Below are positions 43,848 to 53,994 of a stretch of 57,780 nt of DNA, in pieces. The notes under the pieces are model-generated. The model saw nothing but the letters and a program-made list of their open reading frames with translations, did not search any database and had not been told where the DNA came from. The translations under genes were made by a program, and so were the position numbers. Positions within the stretch are counted from its first letter, which is position 1. Each line of letters opens with the position of its first letter. Source of the DNA: Thermoplasmata archaeon (GTDB taxonomy: Archaea > Thermoplasmatota > Thermoplasmata > Thermoplasmatales > Thermoplasmataceae). The stretch covers positions 1 through 57,780 of the forward strand of contig JAKATR010000029.1 in assembly GCA_021818675.1 (NCBI GenBank). Reading direction: 5' to 3'.

Positions 43848-44840
43848 GTGACAGCAAAAAACACTCTCGCTTTCAGTCCTTTAAGGGTAAGTTTTGCGGG
43901 TGGTGGAACAGATATTTCGCCATTTGTTGAAGAATATGGTGGTTCCGTTGTTAATTCTACTATTGAAAGAGGCGTTTTCGTAACTTATCGGGAGGATCCA
44001 TATCCTGTTGAAATATCGTCCAGAGATTTTCTCAAAACATTTGTCCTGGGCAATCACGAAGAAAATAGTGTACAAAACAAAATCATTGAACTCATGGGTG
44101 AATTCGGAATAAAAACGGGAAGAATATTCATATCAGACGAGGTGCCGCCCGGTTCTGGATTGGGTTCTTCATCGGCCCTCATTACTGCACTGCTGACCAT
44201 AATTCATGAATTGAGAGGAGAGGAAATTTCCAAGATAGAACTTGCGGAGGAAGCTTACAGAAGGGAGAGGGATTTTTTTGGCATAACTTTGGGAAAACAG
44301 GATCCTTATGCAATTTCAATTGGGGGACTCAAATTCATGGAATTCAAAGGAGATGAAGTAAAAACAGAATATTTTAAGGCAAATTCCATAAGTGAATACA
44401 TTGACGAAAGAATGCTCCTTGTATATTCTGGAAGGACAAGGGAAAGCAGTGCTATTTTAGGAGATCAGGTTTCAAAATCCAAAACAGGTGATCAGGAAAC
44501 AATAAAAAGACTCAAGGAGATAAAGAATATTGCAGAACATATGCGGGAAGCACTGTTGCAAAAAGATTTTCCTCTATTTTATAATCTTATTAACAGGGGT
44601 TGGGATGTAAAGAAAAATCTTGGGAAAAATGTTTCCTCTGAAAAAATAGAATCAATCATCACCAGATCAATTTCAATGGGTGCAAAAGCCGGGAGGCTTC
44701 TTGGTGGAGGGAATCAGGGATTCGTTCTTATTATGGCAGAACCGGATAAGCTCACATCGATCCAGATGGAAATGACCAAAATCTCAACCTTTGTAACAAG
44801 AATATCCACCTCTTCACTTGGTACAAGGATAATTAAATGA
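43848..44840 (+). CDS. GHMP-family sugar kinase (HddA-like)
   Basis: A 330-residue kinase. FSPLRVSFAGGGTDISPF (9-26) is the N-terminal GGGTD motif of D-glycero-D-manno-heptose 7-phosphate kinases and related sugar kinases; DEVPPGSGLGSSSALITALL (98-117) is the GHMP ATP-binding motif 2, and GRLLGGGNQGFVLI (about 287-300) is motif 3. Galactokinase and mevalonate kinases lack the GGGTD start, so the HddA/COG2605-like group fits best. It may supply a phosphosugar for surface glycans. The exact sugar is not determined. GTG start with TATA box 25 bp upstream. Confidence 0.84.
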   Translation: MTAKNTLAFSPLRVSFAGGGTDISPFVEEYGGSVVNSTIERGVFVTYREDPYPVEISSRDFLKTFVLGNHEENSVQNKIIELMGEFGIKTGRIFISDEVPPGSGLGSSSALITALLTIIHELRGEEISKIELAEEAYRRERDFFGITLGKQDPYAISIGGLKFMEFKGDEVKTEYFKANSISEYIDERMLLVYSGRTRESSAILGDQVSKSKTGDQETIKRLKEIKNIAEHMREALLQKDFPLFYNLINRGWDVKKNLGKNVSSEKIESIITRSISMGAKAGRLLGGGNQGFVLIMAEPDKLTSIQMEMTKISTFVTRISTSSLGTRIIK

Positions 44841-44860
44841 TAGAAAAAATATAATATCTT

Positions 44861-45346
44861 TTATTCAGGCTTATCATAAAATGATTCATTTCCTGAAAAG
44901 AAACTATCCAGTATTCTGAATGTGAGTCCCCAAATTACTATATTGCCCTTTACGAAAACCTCTCCTTTAACGTCATCTTTTTTTCTGACGAAAGAAGTTA
45001 TGTCTTCGAAACTCCCCCAATCAATTTCGTCACCGATTTGGAGTTCTTTTTTCTCTTTCAGTGAAAAAACAAACGGATACACTTTAACACCTGCGCCTTT
45101 CATTGGCTCAAAATAATCCATAGATTGAATATATTCCAAAAATAATGAATTTATTCCTGCTTCCTCTTCAAACTCCCTCTTCGCAGTTTCTATGAGTTTT
45201 TCTGTGTTTTTGGAGAAACCTCCGGGGAGACAATAGTCTCCTGACCATGGATCATCATCTCTTTTCTTTCGTTTCAGAAGAATAAATTTATTTTGATAGA
45301 AAACCAATACGACGGATGCTTTCCTTTCGGCTGTCTTTTCACTCAT
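44861..45346 (-). CDS. NUDIX hydrolase
   Basis: A 161-residue pyrophosphohydrolase. The NUDIX box is complete: GFSKNTEKLIETAKREFEEE at 43-62 then AGI, fitting G-x5-E-x7-REUxEExGU. PWSGDYCLPGG just before it and the long first part resemble CoA pyrophosphatases (NUDT7/8-type), which have the extended region before the box. CoA or a nucleotide diphosphate is a plausible substrate; neither is proven. It converges with the GHMP kinase gene (20-bp gap). Confidence 0.88.
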   Translation of the reverse strand: MSEKTAERKASVVLVFYQNKFILLKRKKRDDDPWSGDYCLPGGFSKNTEKLIETAKREFEEEAGINSLFLEYIQSMDYFEPMKGAGVKVYPFVFSLKEKKELQIGDEIDWGSFEDITSFVRKKDDVKGEVFVKGNIVIWGLTFRILDSFFSGNESFYDKPE

Positions 45347-45439
45347 GGTGACATCATACTTATGTCGTATAAACCATTAAATGTAATATTGGGAGAAACC
45401 AATGGGATTCATAAATCCATTTTTTAACATTTCATTAAG

Positions 45440-45727
45440 TTATAATTTTGATATTATGGATTTAACCGGCATTCCCACTTCTATACCAATTGCTTTTGCT
45501 TTCAATGAAACAGCCTCCACATTGGATGCCAGGATCGATTCTGCATCTTTTACTCCCTTTACTCTTACGGCAGTATCACCCAACTTATCGGCAGTTTCCA
45601 TATTCAGATAGCCACACATAACATACCCTATTTTCCCCTTAATAAGAACAAGTGGGGCCTTTTCCATATCCATCTTCAGATAAGTGAAAGACTTACCTTC
45701 AATTTTCATTTCCTTTGTTTCTACCAT
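45440..45727 (-). CDS. DUF1805 family protein
   Basis: A 95-residue protein matching the YunC-like family DUF1805: KGKIGYVMCGYLNMETADKL then GDTAVRVKGVKDAESILASN, and a C-terminal AKAIGIEVGMPVKS. The GYVMCGYL Cys is a conserved feature. ATG at 45727 is chosen; a TTG three codons upstream is also open. The function of this family is unknown to me. Confidence 0.78.
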   Translation of the reverse strand: MVETKEMKIEGKSFTYLKMDMEKAPLVLIKGKIGYVMCGYLNMETADKLGDTAVRVKGVKDAESILASNVEAVSLKAKAIGIEVGMPVKSIISKL

Positions 45728-45905
45728 ATTCAACAATCATTAAACAGTATATATAATCTATTTATTGAGAAATAACTCAATTATTCACAATATCATACTA
45801 TTTTTTTGTTAAAAATTTTAAACTCTTATTCTTAAATATCATAATTTCTATCGATGCATCAAACTATTGCATATGCACATCTATAATCGCTTGGAGAATA
45901 TAAAA

Positions 45906-45915
45906 GCTTATATAG
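45906..45915 (+). promoter_or_regulatory. TATA-like box of thermosome gene
   Basis: GCTTATATAG is the best TATA match in the window, centred about 32 bp before the ATG at 45943, leaving a leader of some 6 nt. No clear heat-shock operator was recognised next to it. Confidence 0.55.
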
Positions 45916-45942
45916 AAGTTTATTTTTACTTAGCTGATAGTC

Positions 45943-47571
45943 ATGATAGGAGGACAACCAATTTTCATATTAAAAGAAGGAGCTAAAAGAGAAACTGGCA
46001 AAGATGCCATGAAAGGCAATATTGAAGCAGCCAAAAGCATTGCAGCAGCAGTAAGATCAAGTCTTGGGCCAAGAGGAATGGACAAAATGCTTGTAGATTC
46101 TCTGGGAGATATCGTAATAACAAATGATGGTGTAACAATTCTAAAAGAGATGGATGTAGAACACCCTGCTGCCAAAATGATGGTAGAGGTATCCAAGACT
46201 CAGGATTCCTTTGTAGGTGATGGAACAACGACCGCTGTCATTATCTCAGGTGCACTGCTTCAAGAAGCGGAAGGCTTAATAAATCAGGAAGTCCACCCTA
46301 CTGTTATAGCAGAAGGTTACAGAATGGGGGCAGAGAAGGCAAAGGAGATTTTGGATCAGATGTCCAAACCGGTTACAATAAATGACAAAGCACTGCTTGT
46401 TAAAATGGCTCAAACTTCACTGAGCAGTAAATCAGCATCGGGAAGCAGGGACAAACTGGGCGAGATATCATATGAAGCAATAAAGGCAGTTGCAGAGAAA
46501 ACCGAATCTGGATATTCAGTGGATCTGGATAATGTTCAGATAGTTAAGAAACAGGGCGGCGATATTGAGGACAGCGAACTTATCTCAGGAATAATTGTTG
46601 ATAAGGAAAAGGTTCACCCTGGAATGCCTGACACAGTTAAAAAAGCAAAAATTGCATTGCTGAATGCAGCTTTGGAAATAAAAAAGCCTGAATTTGATAC
46701 AAACATTAGAATAGATGACCCGTCAATGATTCAAAAATTCCTTTCACAGGAAGAATCATTGCTCAAAGAAATGGTAAAGAAGGTAAAGGATTCAGGTGCG
46801 AATGTTCTCATAACCCAGAAAGGAATTGATGATCTTGCACAGCATTACCTCGCAAAAGAAGGAATATATGCAGTGAGAAGAGTGAAGAAAAGTGATATGG
46901 AGAAACTGGCAAAGGCCACTGGAGCTGCAATCGCCTCTTCTATGGACGAGTTAAGTTCTTCAGACCTTGGTGCAGCAGAAACTGTTGAACAGATAAAAAT
47001 TGGAGATGATTACCTTACCTTTGTGACCGGATGCAAGAATCCAAAAGCCGTGAGTATACTTGTCAGGGGCGGTACAGAGCACGTTGCAGATGAAATTGAG
47101 AGATCCATAGTCGATTCAATTCATGTCGTGGCGGCAGCAATAGAAGATGGAAAATATGTTTCTGGTGGAGGTTCTGCAGCAAGTGAAATAGCATTCCATA
47201 TACGAGAGTATGCCACAAAGATAGGAGGAAGACAACAACTGGCAATTGAAAGGTTTGCTAATGCTGTTGAGGAAATCCCGCGAGCCCTTTCAGAAAATGC
47301 AGGTCTTGGAGCAATTGATGTTATAATCAACCTTAGAAATGCCCACGCCAAAGGAAAGAAGAACGCTGGAATAAACGTTTACAGCGGAGAAATTGAAGAC
47401 ATGGACAAAATTGGAGTTATCGAACCAATCAGGGTTGGGAAACAGGCAATAGACGCAGCTACTGAAGCCGCAGTTATGATATTAAGAATTGATGATGTCA
47501 TTGCAACAAAAGGTTCCAAGGGCGGTGCAGGTGCACCCGGCGGCGAAGGAGGAATGGGCGGAGAAGATTAA
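45943..47571 (+). CDS. ths: Thermosome subunit (group II chaperonin)
   Basis: A 542-residue chaperonin. [19 protein letters not shown] (about 39-57) then [20 protein letters not shown] (about 58-77) and [10 protein letters not shown] (about 90-99) form the ATP-binding equatorial domain; the second equatorial half shows [20 protein letters not shown] (about 406-425). The C-terminus ends in [16 protein letters not shown], the flexible Gly/Met-type tail. Thermoplasma has alpha and beta subunits; which one this is cannot be told by eye. Confidence 0.97.
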   Translation: MIGGQPIFILKEGAKRETGKDAMKGNIEAAKSIAAAVRSSLGPRGMDKMLVDSLGDIVITNDGVTILKEMDVEHPAAKMMVEVSKTQDSFVGDGTTTAVIISGALLQEAEGLINQEVHPTVIAEGYRMGAEKAKEILDQMSKPVTINDKALLVKMAQTSLSSKSASGSRDKLGEISYEAIKAVAEKTESGYSVDLDNVQIVKKQGGDIEDSELISGIIVDKEKVHPGMPDTVKKAKIALLNAALEIKKPEFDTNIRIDDPSMIQKFLSQEESLLKEMVKKVKDSGANVLITQKGIDDLAQHYLAKEGIYAVRRVKKSDMEKLAKATGAAIASSMDELSSSDLGAAETVEQIKIGDDYLTFVTGCKNPKAVSILVRGGTEHVADEIERSIVDSIHVVAAAIEDGKYVSGGGSAASEIAFHIREYATKIGGRQQLAIERFANAVEEIPRALSENAGLGAIDVIINLRNAHAKGKKNAGINVYSGEIEDMDKIGVIEPIRVGKQAIDAATEAAVMILRIDDVIATKGSKGGAGAPGGEGGMGGED

Positions 47572-47664
47572 TCTTCCCCTTAATTTTTATTAAATATAAG
47601 CTAAAATAAACAAAATTTAAAAAGATCAAAAGTATTAATATTTAAGTTCCACTGCACAAAAACA

Positions 47665-49179
47665 GTGTTTGCGAGAAAATCCCCCATACTTGTATTTCAG
47701 ACTTTGTTTTCAGCAATTCTGGGATATATATCTCTATTCTTTATCAACAGATATATGGGCCCAATTTACTGGGGTTATCTTTCCTATGCCATTGCTTTTG
47801 CCGGCCTTTATACGATAATTATCGATCTGGGTTTTTCCACTGCACATGTTAAAATTTTATCATCAGGGGAGGATAAGTCAAAGGCCCTCGGTACCTTCGT
47901 CGCCATACGTGGTACGCTAAATGCCATATATGTTTTTGCCGTAATCGGTACCTTGCTACTGTGGGTATATGTCCTTCACAGAGGTTTCTATAATCCAATT
48001 GAATTTTGGGTTATTCTTGCTATTTTACCATATTACGCCATAGCAAACATGATCCCTGTTTTTTCAACGTATTATTCCGTAACGTATCAATCAAATAAGA
48101 TGGCTATTCCCCCACTCATTGAGGCAATATTGAGAAATTCCATCTTCATATTTATCGGCGTAGTATATTTCCTTGGCAAAGAGGGCAATATTGGAAACAA
48201 TATTTCTGTTATACTCGCAATTATATATGGTATTACTTATAGCATCTTCATAATTATTTCATATCTGATTGGCAGGCCATGGAATATAGGAAGACCAAGT
48301 TTAGTGCTCTTTAAAAAATACATTTCAATTGCATTACCCTTAGCACTTGGAACCAGCATTGCCATAATAAATGCAAATGTAGACAAAGTGATAATTCAAT
48401 TCTTCTGGGGAACCATAGCTACAGGCGCTTTTTATGCCAACCAGAAACTAACCTCCGCAATGCTTGCAATTTCTGCCTCAGTTTATGTTTTCTTTATACC
48501 ATTGCTAACCTCATCAGGCCACAAAACGGCGGAAGATTTCAATGATCAGGTGCATGAATATGAAAGAATAATTTCACTGGTAACTCTCCCCATTGCCATA
48601 AGCATGATCTGGATGTCACCATTCATTCTGAATCTGTTTAACAGGGTATACCTTCCGTATGCACTTTCACTGTCTATCCTTGCCTTGGGAACTTATTTCT
48701 CTGTGCTGTCATCGCCATTCACCTCGGCAGTTATTTCCAAAAGCGGACAGAAATATATCGCTATTATAGGGTTAGGCGCCGTCATAATTAATCTGGTTGC
48801 CAATATACTTCTGATTCCAAGGGAAATATTAGGCATAAAACTTGGAGGATTGGGGGATTCAGGAGCAGCCATCGGCTTTCTCTTTGGTGCTCTGTTTGCA
48901 TACATTGTTTTTAAAGAATATTACAGAAAACTCAACGGTGTGCGCACCTCATCCAAATTTTACCTTCAGATAATTCCAGCTGCTTTGCAGTCGTTATTTC
49001 TCATAGGAGCATATTTATACATCAGACCTTATGATATTCTGGAATTGTTACCGGTCGTTGTTCTCAGTTATCTCGTATATATCGGTATATCAATAGGAAT
49101 AAGAGAGATAAGCCTGAAAGAAATAAGAGAAGTTCTGGTTGGATTAAAATTATTAAAAGAAAAAAGAGAGAATAAATAA
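47665..49179 (+). CDS. Wzx-like polysaccharide flippase (MATE/MOP superfamily)
   Basis: A 504-residue membrane protein with 12-14 hydrophobic segments. The N-terminal SPILVFQTLFSAILGYISLF and FINRYMGPIYWGYLSYAIAF pattern, then DLGFSTAHVKILS, matches O-antigen/teichoic flippases of the MOP superfamily. LPLALGTSIAIINANVDKVI (about 222-241) begins the second repeat. Start GTG. It probably flips lipid-linked oligosaccharides for surface glycosylation, in line with the GT and sugar kinase genes elsewhere in the window. It converges with an acyl-CoA dehydrogenase gene (2-bp gap). Confidence 0.84.
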   Translation: MFARKSPILVFQTLFSAILGYISLFFINRYMGPIYWGYLSYAIAFAGLYTIIIDLGFSTAHVKILSSGEDKSKALGTFVAIRGTLNAIYVFAVIGTLLLWVYVLHRGFYNPIEFWVILAILPYYAIANMIPVFSTYYSVTYQSNKMAIPPLIEAILRNSIFIFIGVVYFLGKEGNIGNNISVILAIIYGITYSIFIIISYLIGRPWNIGRPSLVLFKKYISIALPLALGTSIAIINANVDKVIIQFFWGTIATGAFYANQKLTSAMLAISASVYVFFIPLLTSSGHKTAEDFNDQVHEYERIISLVTLPIAISMIWMSPFILNLFNRVYLPYALSLSILALGTYFSVLSSPFTSAVISKSGQKYIAIIGLGAVIINLVANILLIPREILGIKLGGLGDSGAAIGFLFGALFAYIVFKEYYRKLNGVRTSSKFYLQIIPAALQSLFLIGAYLYIRPYDILELLPVVVLSYLVYIGISIGIREISLKEIREVLVGLKLLKEKRENK

Positions 49180-49181
49180 AG

Positions 49182-50375
49182 TTAATTCATGAACTCCTTT
49201 CCAATTGTTTCTCGTGCAATTATGAGTTTCATGATCTCTCTGGAACCTTCTGCAAGCTGGAAGGATCTTATTCCCCTAAGGGCCCATTCTTCCGGGCAAT
49301 CCTTTGAATATCCATATGCCCCCTGCCATTGAAGTGCATCATTTATGGCATCGAATGCCCATGTAGTTGAAAGGAGCTTGGCTTTTGCTATTTCTTTGCT
49401 AACTCTAAATCTGTCATACTTTCCAAATCTCTGCTCCTGATCATAAAACCAGAGTGCCCGGTAACCAAGATCAAGTGCAGTTTCCATTCTGGCAGTGTGT
49501 TCTGCTACGGAAAACTGGAGACCCTGATTCCTCACAATCTCCTTCCCGAAAGCAACGCGGTTCTTCATATATTCTATTCCTCTACCTATGGATTCCAAAG
49601 CTGCGCCCCCACTGATGACTGAAATTATCGCCCTAGCAAATTCGAAACCTTCATGGATGATATTGAATCCTTTATCTACAGTACCTATGAGGTTCTCTTG
49701 GGGAATGTCATAGTCCTTAATTTTGAATGCACCCCATGATGATCCTTCACGACCCATTTCCTCAAGAAATGTCACATCCATATGCTCCTTACTGTATGGA
49801 ACAAAAAACAGCGATACCCCCCTGGATCCTTTTTCAGGGGATGTTTTTGCCACGGTGACAAAACCTCCACCACAATCCATGATGTTTTTCATAAGGCTGA
49901 TATAGCTCTTTTCTCCGTTCAGAGTATAGCTTTTCCCGTTTTTCTTTGCCGTTGTCTTCATTGATGCTACATCCGATCCAAAATTTGGTTCGGTTGATGC
50001 GATACCTACAAAGTTTTCTCCCCTTGCAACTTTTGGCAGGTATTGCTCCTTCAGGCTTTCTGTGCCATACTTGGATACTAAATATGCCCATGCATTATTC
50101 ACCAGAAACATTACGGGTATGGATACCGTCGGGTCGGCTCTTCCTATCTCCTCGGCGATTATTCCAACGCTCACGGCATCCCTGTTGCTACCACCATATT
50201 TTTCAGGGATGGTTAATCCAAAAAACCCCTGTTGTGCCATCTTTTTTATGAGTTCAGGGTCAATCTTCTTCTGTTTAATCATATCCCTGATTCTGGGAGA
50301 TATCTCCTTTTTACAGAACGCTCGTGCGGATTCTCTTATGATCTGCTGCTCTTCACTAAATGTAAAATCAAGCAT
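49182..50375 (-). CDS. Acyl-CoA dehydrogenase
   Basis: A 397-residue enzyme of normal length. FVGIASTEPNFGSDVASMKT (about 136-155) is the FAD/substrate loop, RVAFGKEIVRNQGLQFSVAE (about 276-295) is the family motif, and GAYGYSKDCP (about 350-359) and LAEGSREIMKLIIARET (about 374-390) complete the active site, with Glu in the LAEGS motif as the catalytic base. LAEGS replaces the usual YEGTS. It oxidises a fatty or branched acyl-CoA; which cannot be told. Paired in the window with an AidB-like paralogue at 19489. Confidence 0.92.
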   Translation of the reverse strand: MLDFTFSEEQQIIRESARAFCKKEISPRIRDMIKQKKIDPELIKKMAQQGFFGLTIPEKYGGSNRDAVSVGIIAEEIGRADPTVSIPVMFLVNNAWAYLVSKYGTESLKEQYLPKVARGENFVGIASTEPNFGSDVASMKTTAKKNGKSYTLNGEKSYISLMKNIMDCGGGFVTVAKTSPEKGSRGVSLFFVPYSKEHMDVTFLEEMGREGSSWGAFKIKDYDIPQENLIGTVDKGFNIIHEGFEFARAIISVISGGAALESIGRGIEYMKNRVAFGKEIVRNQGLQFSVAEHTARMETALDLGYRALWFYDQEQRFGKYDRFRVSKEIAKAKLLSTTWAFDAINDALQWQGAYGYSKDCPEEWALRGIRSFQLAEGSREIMKLIIARETIGKEFMN

Positions 50376-50459
50376 GAAACTACATAGTAGGGTTGTATAG
50401 AAATTTAAGCGTCCAATTTCTTTGTTTAATAATGAAAATGGTTGGATTCCAGGATAGAC

Positions 50460-51422
50460 TCAGCTTATTGTTATTGCTTTCTCATCAATTTCATTGAAAT
50501 TTATGAATCTGTTGGCAGGATCCTTGCATAGAAGTGTAACCCGGCTATCCCTTCTTTCTGAGGTAAAGTCGTAGCCTAATCTGGAAGCAAGCTCTCTGGA
50601 GAATTCAACTATTGAGTCGTGAGAAGGCATATTATCCTGCGTTAACCTTGTTATGGATTGCCCTACGTGGACATATCCCTTGGATTCGATGAAATCTGGA
50701 TCTGCAGTTTTATCCATCCTTGCATATTCTTCAATGTATGGCATATTCACATCTTTTACCAGAGTATGCCTGATTACCCTTCTGGTATCCAGGGATGGCA
50801 AAAGCTCAAGTGTCCTGTTGAAGTTTTCCCATGCATTCCCGATTGCAGGATTGAGTACTTCATTGAATATTTCCTTAGTGGGACCAGCTGTCGTGACATA
50901 CAGTTGCGTTGGAAGTGGATTGAGCTTCTCCAGCACCATTGGAAGTGTTCCATTCGTTACGAGGAATGTTGATATTCCTCTCTTTCCTGCCAGCTCTATA
51001 AATTCTCCTAATCGGGTATATAGAGTGGGCTCCCCTGTTAAAGAAATAGCAATGTGCTTTGGTTTTGATGCTTCCTTCCACATTTCTTCCGTGACCTTGG
51101 GATTACCCTTAAGACCGGAGATTAGTTTCATGTGCGCCTTTATACTCTCTTCCAGAATGAATTCAGGATCATCTTCATAGGAAATCTTCATGCTATCAAA
51201 TCCCTGAAATCTCCAGCAAAAAGAGCAATTTTCAGTACATGAATTAAGTGCAGGGGTCATTTGCACGCACTGATGCGAATTGATTCCATAGAAAGTACCT
51301 TTATAGCAGGATGCGCCCCCGGTCATCTGGCTCTTTGTCCAGTGGCATACCTTGACCGCAGAATGTTCGCCTACAAGGGCATAATGTTGTTTCTTATAAA
51401 TTTCAGCGTATTTATTTGCCAC
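50460..51422 (-). CDS. taw1: 4-demethylwyosine synthase (TYW1), radical SAM
   Basis: A 320-residue radical SAM enzyme that condenses pyruvate with N1-methylguanosine-37 of tRNA-Phe. LNSCTENCSFCWR places the SAM-cluster Cys at 62, 66 and 69. Cys26, Cys39 and Cys52 provide the second cluster. The spacing equals that of the characterised Methanocaldococcus enzyme. SLTGEPTLY (about 134-142) and LVTNGTLPMVLEKL are TYW1 motifs. The start is GTG. The bacterial-type flavodoxin domain of eukaryotic TYW1 is absent, as usual in archaea. Confidence 0.95.
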   Translation of the reverse strand: MANKYAEIYKKQHYALVGEHSAVKVCHWTKSQMTGGASCYKGTFYGINSHQCVQMTPALNSCTENCSFCWRFQGFDSMKISYEDDPEFILEESIKAHMKLISGLKGNPKVTEEMWKEASKPKHIAISLTGEPTLYTRLGEFIELAGKRGISTFLVTNGTLPMVLEKLNPLPTQLYVTTAGPTKEIFNEVLNPAIGNAWENFNRTLELLPSLDTRRVIRHTLVKDVNMPYIEEYARMDKTADPDFIESKGYVHVGQSITRLTQDNMPSHDSIVEFSRELASRLGYDFTSERRDSRVTLLCKDPANRFINFNEIDEKAITIS

Positions 51423-51604
51423 ATCACTTTAGAAAAACCATTTATATAACATTTCTGTAATTACAATGGTTGCCAATGAATAATTATTCTAAAAATTCTT
51501 TAAATTCGGGTTTGAAAAGGTTAATGTATGGATTTAAGTTGCAATCCATTTGCATGACTCATTCTGAAGCTTTCAATAATTTCAAAATAAGGAGATTGAA
51601 ATAG

Positions 51605-52885
51605 ATGAAAATATTCGGTATTAGTGCCCCATACACTGGCTCCGGAAAAACCACAGTAACCTTGGCGCTCCTTTCAAGATTGAAAAATTCAACGTCTGTG
51701 AAAATTGGCCCTGATTATATAGATAAGAGTCTTCATTCGACTGTGTCTGGCATCAATCCATACAATTTAGACCGCTGGCTTCAGGGACCAGGATATAAAA
51801 ATATATTTCTTTCATCAATCGCAAACTTTGATTATGCAGTTATTGAAGGAGTAATGGGCCTTTATGATTCGGGATCGCCCATGAAACTCAATTCCATTTA
51901 CTATTTCAGACGTATGAACATACCCTATATTCTTGTTGTTGATGTGTATAAAGTAGCAGAGTCAGGTTACTATATTGCTAAATCCTTCATAACAGGTCTT
52001 TGCATTGGCGTAATAATCAATAACTATGCGGGCGAAAGACATCTTGAAATGGTCTCAAAACCCTTTCTGGATCATGGCATAAAGATTTTAGGGGCCATCC
52101 CACGCAGGAAAGAATTTGAACTCCCAGAAAGGCATCTGGGATTGTCCACAGATGCCCCTGAAGGAAATATCAGGAAAATTGCCATGAAAGTCTCGGAATT
52201 TCTCAACCTTGATTTTCTGGAGGATTTGCCGGAGATCAAACCCGAACCAGCAGATTTGTTTGCCCCAGATCAGACTTCCGGAAAATACAATATATATATT
52301 GCTAAGGACTCCGCTTTTAACTTCTACTACGAGGATTCCATCGAAACGCTGAGAAGAATTGGCGAGGTTCATTATTTTTCTCCCCTGAAAAATGAGGTTC
52401 CTGAAGATGCAGATTTTATTTATCTGGGGGGCGGGTATCCAGAGCTCTTCTCGGGTGAATTGTCCCGCAATTTTAAAACGCTTGATTACATAAGAAATTT
52501 CTCTGAATCCGGGAAGATTATTGTAGGGGAATGTGGCGGTTTAATGTATATGGAATCTGCCATTGAAACGCCCAATGGAAGAAATAAACTGTTAGGTATC
52601 TTTGAAGGCCTCGTAAAGGAAAATGGAAAGCTTACAATAAGTTATACCCAGATGAAAGTTATCAAGGATACCCCTTTATTTAAAAGGAATGATATTGTAA
52701 GAGGACATGAGTTTCATTATAGCTCCATAGTTGATTACGGGGAAAAGAGCATGTTGATGGAAATAGGAAGAGGCATAGATGGAATGGACGGTCTCATATC
52801 AGTAAATTCTTTTGGCTCTTATTCGCATTTTTCACTTTCAAGATATTCAAAGAGACTTCTAAATTCACTCAAAAATTCAATATGA
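51605..52885 (+). CDS. cbiA: Cobyrinic acid a,c-diamide synthase-like amidotransferase
   Basis: A 426-residue glutamine amidotransferase. The N-terminal P-loop APYTGSGKTTVTLALLSRL (about 8-26) then VKIGPDYIDKSLHSTVSG and the C-terminal class I glutaminase with YLGGGYPELF, GECGGLMYMES (nucleophile Cys near 310) and HEFHYS (near 362-367), SYSHFS (near 402-407) fit CobB/CbiA. It amidates cobyrinate side chains; the methanogen homologue CfbB acts on a nickel sirohydrochlorin. No other corrin gene is visible in the window. A fully formed P-loop and both glutaminase residues suggest an active enzyme. Confidence 0.9.
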   Translation: MKIFGISAPYTGSGKTTVTLALLSRLKNSTSVKIGPDYIDKSLHSTVSGINPYNLDRWLQGPGYKNIFLSSIANFDYAVIEGVMGLYDSGSPMKLNSIYYFRRMNIPYILVVDVYKVAESGYYIAKSFITGLCIGVIINNYAGERHLEMVSKPFLDHGIKILGAIPRRKEFELPERHLGLSTDAPEGNIRKIAMKVSEFLNLDFLEDLPEIKPEPADLFAPDQTSGKYNIYIAKDSAFNFYYEDSIETLRRIGEVHYFSPLKNEVPEDADFIYLGGGYPELFSGELSRNFKTLDYIRNFSESGKIIVGECGGLMYMESAIETPNGRNKLLGIFEGLVKENGKLTISYTQMKVIKDTPLFKRNDIVRGHEFHYSSIVDYGEKSMLMEIGRGIDGMDGLISVNSFGSYSHFSLSRYSKRLLNSLKNSI

Positions 52886-53004
52886 ATAAATTTTCAAACT
52901 TCAGGATGTTTATCCGTATGATTTTGGAGAAAATATCCAATCTCATGATATTTAGAGAAGCAAATTATTCGTAAATGTTAAATCTTATAGAATAATAGAA
53001 TTTT

Positions 53005-53949
53005 ATGAAATTTGGATTGGTTAGCCTTGGCAATCATGCTATAAACAGGGTAGCACCTGCAATCGTATCGTCCGGAAACAAAATTGCTGCGGTTTTCAGT
53101 ACAAACCAGAATAAGGCAAGTGACTTTGCAAAAAAATATGGATGCAACCAGCATGGCGTTCTTGAGGAGCTTCTTAAGGAGGATATTGATGCCGTTTATA
53201 TCAGCTCGCCAAACTTCCTGCATTATGATTATGCCATGGCTTCGCTCAGACATGGAAAACACGTTCTTCTTGAAAAACCCATGACCCTGAAAATGGAGCA
53301 TGCAGAAGAGCTGGTGAGATATTCACAGGAAATGAATCTTAAACTTGGGGTAGGATTTCACATGAGATTTCATCCTGCAGCTAAAATGATTAGAGGAATG
53401 ATAAAAAACCGTTCCATAGGAGAAATAAGTTATATGGAAGCATCCTGGGGATCATTTTCCCAGGGTACAAGAACAAATCCCGAATCCAGATGGTGGAGCG
53501 ATGATGACAAGGTTGGTGGCGGAGCCATAATGGGAATGGGTGTGCATGTTCTGGACTTTTTTAATTACTTATTGGATAGGGCGCCAGATGAAATTAAAGG
53601 CATGGGCTCACCCCCAGGAAAGACCATTGACGATACCAGGGTGGCCATTCTGAGATTTGGAAATACATTGGGAACCATAAATGCGTCAAGGAAGTATTAC
53701 GCTCCGTGCAATTCCATAAGGATTTTTGGAACCAATGGAACGATAGAAGGATCCAATATATTCGGAACGAAGACTATTGGTGAATTAAAAGTAAACGGAA
53801 AAACAGACATGGCATTCAATGAATCCACCAGCATGTATGAATTGGAAATTCAAGCATTTGTTGACCTTGTGAACAATAAAAAGTCAGAAATAGCTCAGGG
53901 GAAGGATGGGGCAGAGGTTGTAAGAGAAACCATAGAATTGATGAAATAA
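53005..53949 (+). CDS. Gfo/Idh/MocA-family oxidoreductase
   Basis: A 314-residue NAD(P)-dependent dehydrogenase. GLVSLGNHAINRVAPAI is the nucleotide-binding start, with GxxxxG spacing in place of the usual GxGxxG, and VLLEKPMTLKMEHAEELV (about 90-107) carries the conserved EKP with the catalytic-region Lys. VGGGAIMGMGVHVLDFFNYL (about 171-190) is the family active-site block with His near 182. The substrate is a sugar or cyclitol, not further defined. It is followed by ppa after 45 bp. Confidence 0.88.
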   Translation: MKFGLVSLGNHAINRVAPAIVSSGNKIAAVFSTNQNKASDFAKKYGCNQHGVLEELLKEDIDAVYISSPNFLHYDYAMASLRHGKHVLLEKPMTLKMEHAEELVRYSQEMNLKLGVGFHMRFHPAAKMIRGMIKNRSIGEISYMEASWGSFSQGTRTNPESRWWSDDDKVGGGAIMGMGVHVLDFFNYLLDRAPDEIKGMGSPPGKTIDDTRVAILRFGNTLGTINASRKYYAPCNSIRIFGTNGTIEGSNIFGTKTIGELKVNGKTDMAFNESTSMYELEIQAFVDLVNNKKSEIAQGKDGAEVVRETIELMK

Positions 53950-53994
53950 CCAACATATGGTAATGTTTAAGATACAAATTTCCCTGTAGTTTCA

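Noticed and set aside
50653-51180. 175-codon plus-strand ORF
   Set aside because: It lies wholly opposite TYW1 and has no protein motif; it is a shadow of that gene.
51423-51604. Cobalamin riboswitch before cbiA
   Set aside because: No B12-box-like sequence or fold was seen, and such riboswitches are not expected in this archaeal group.
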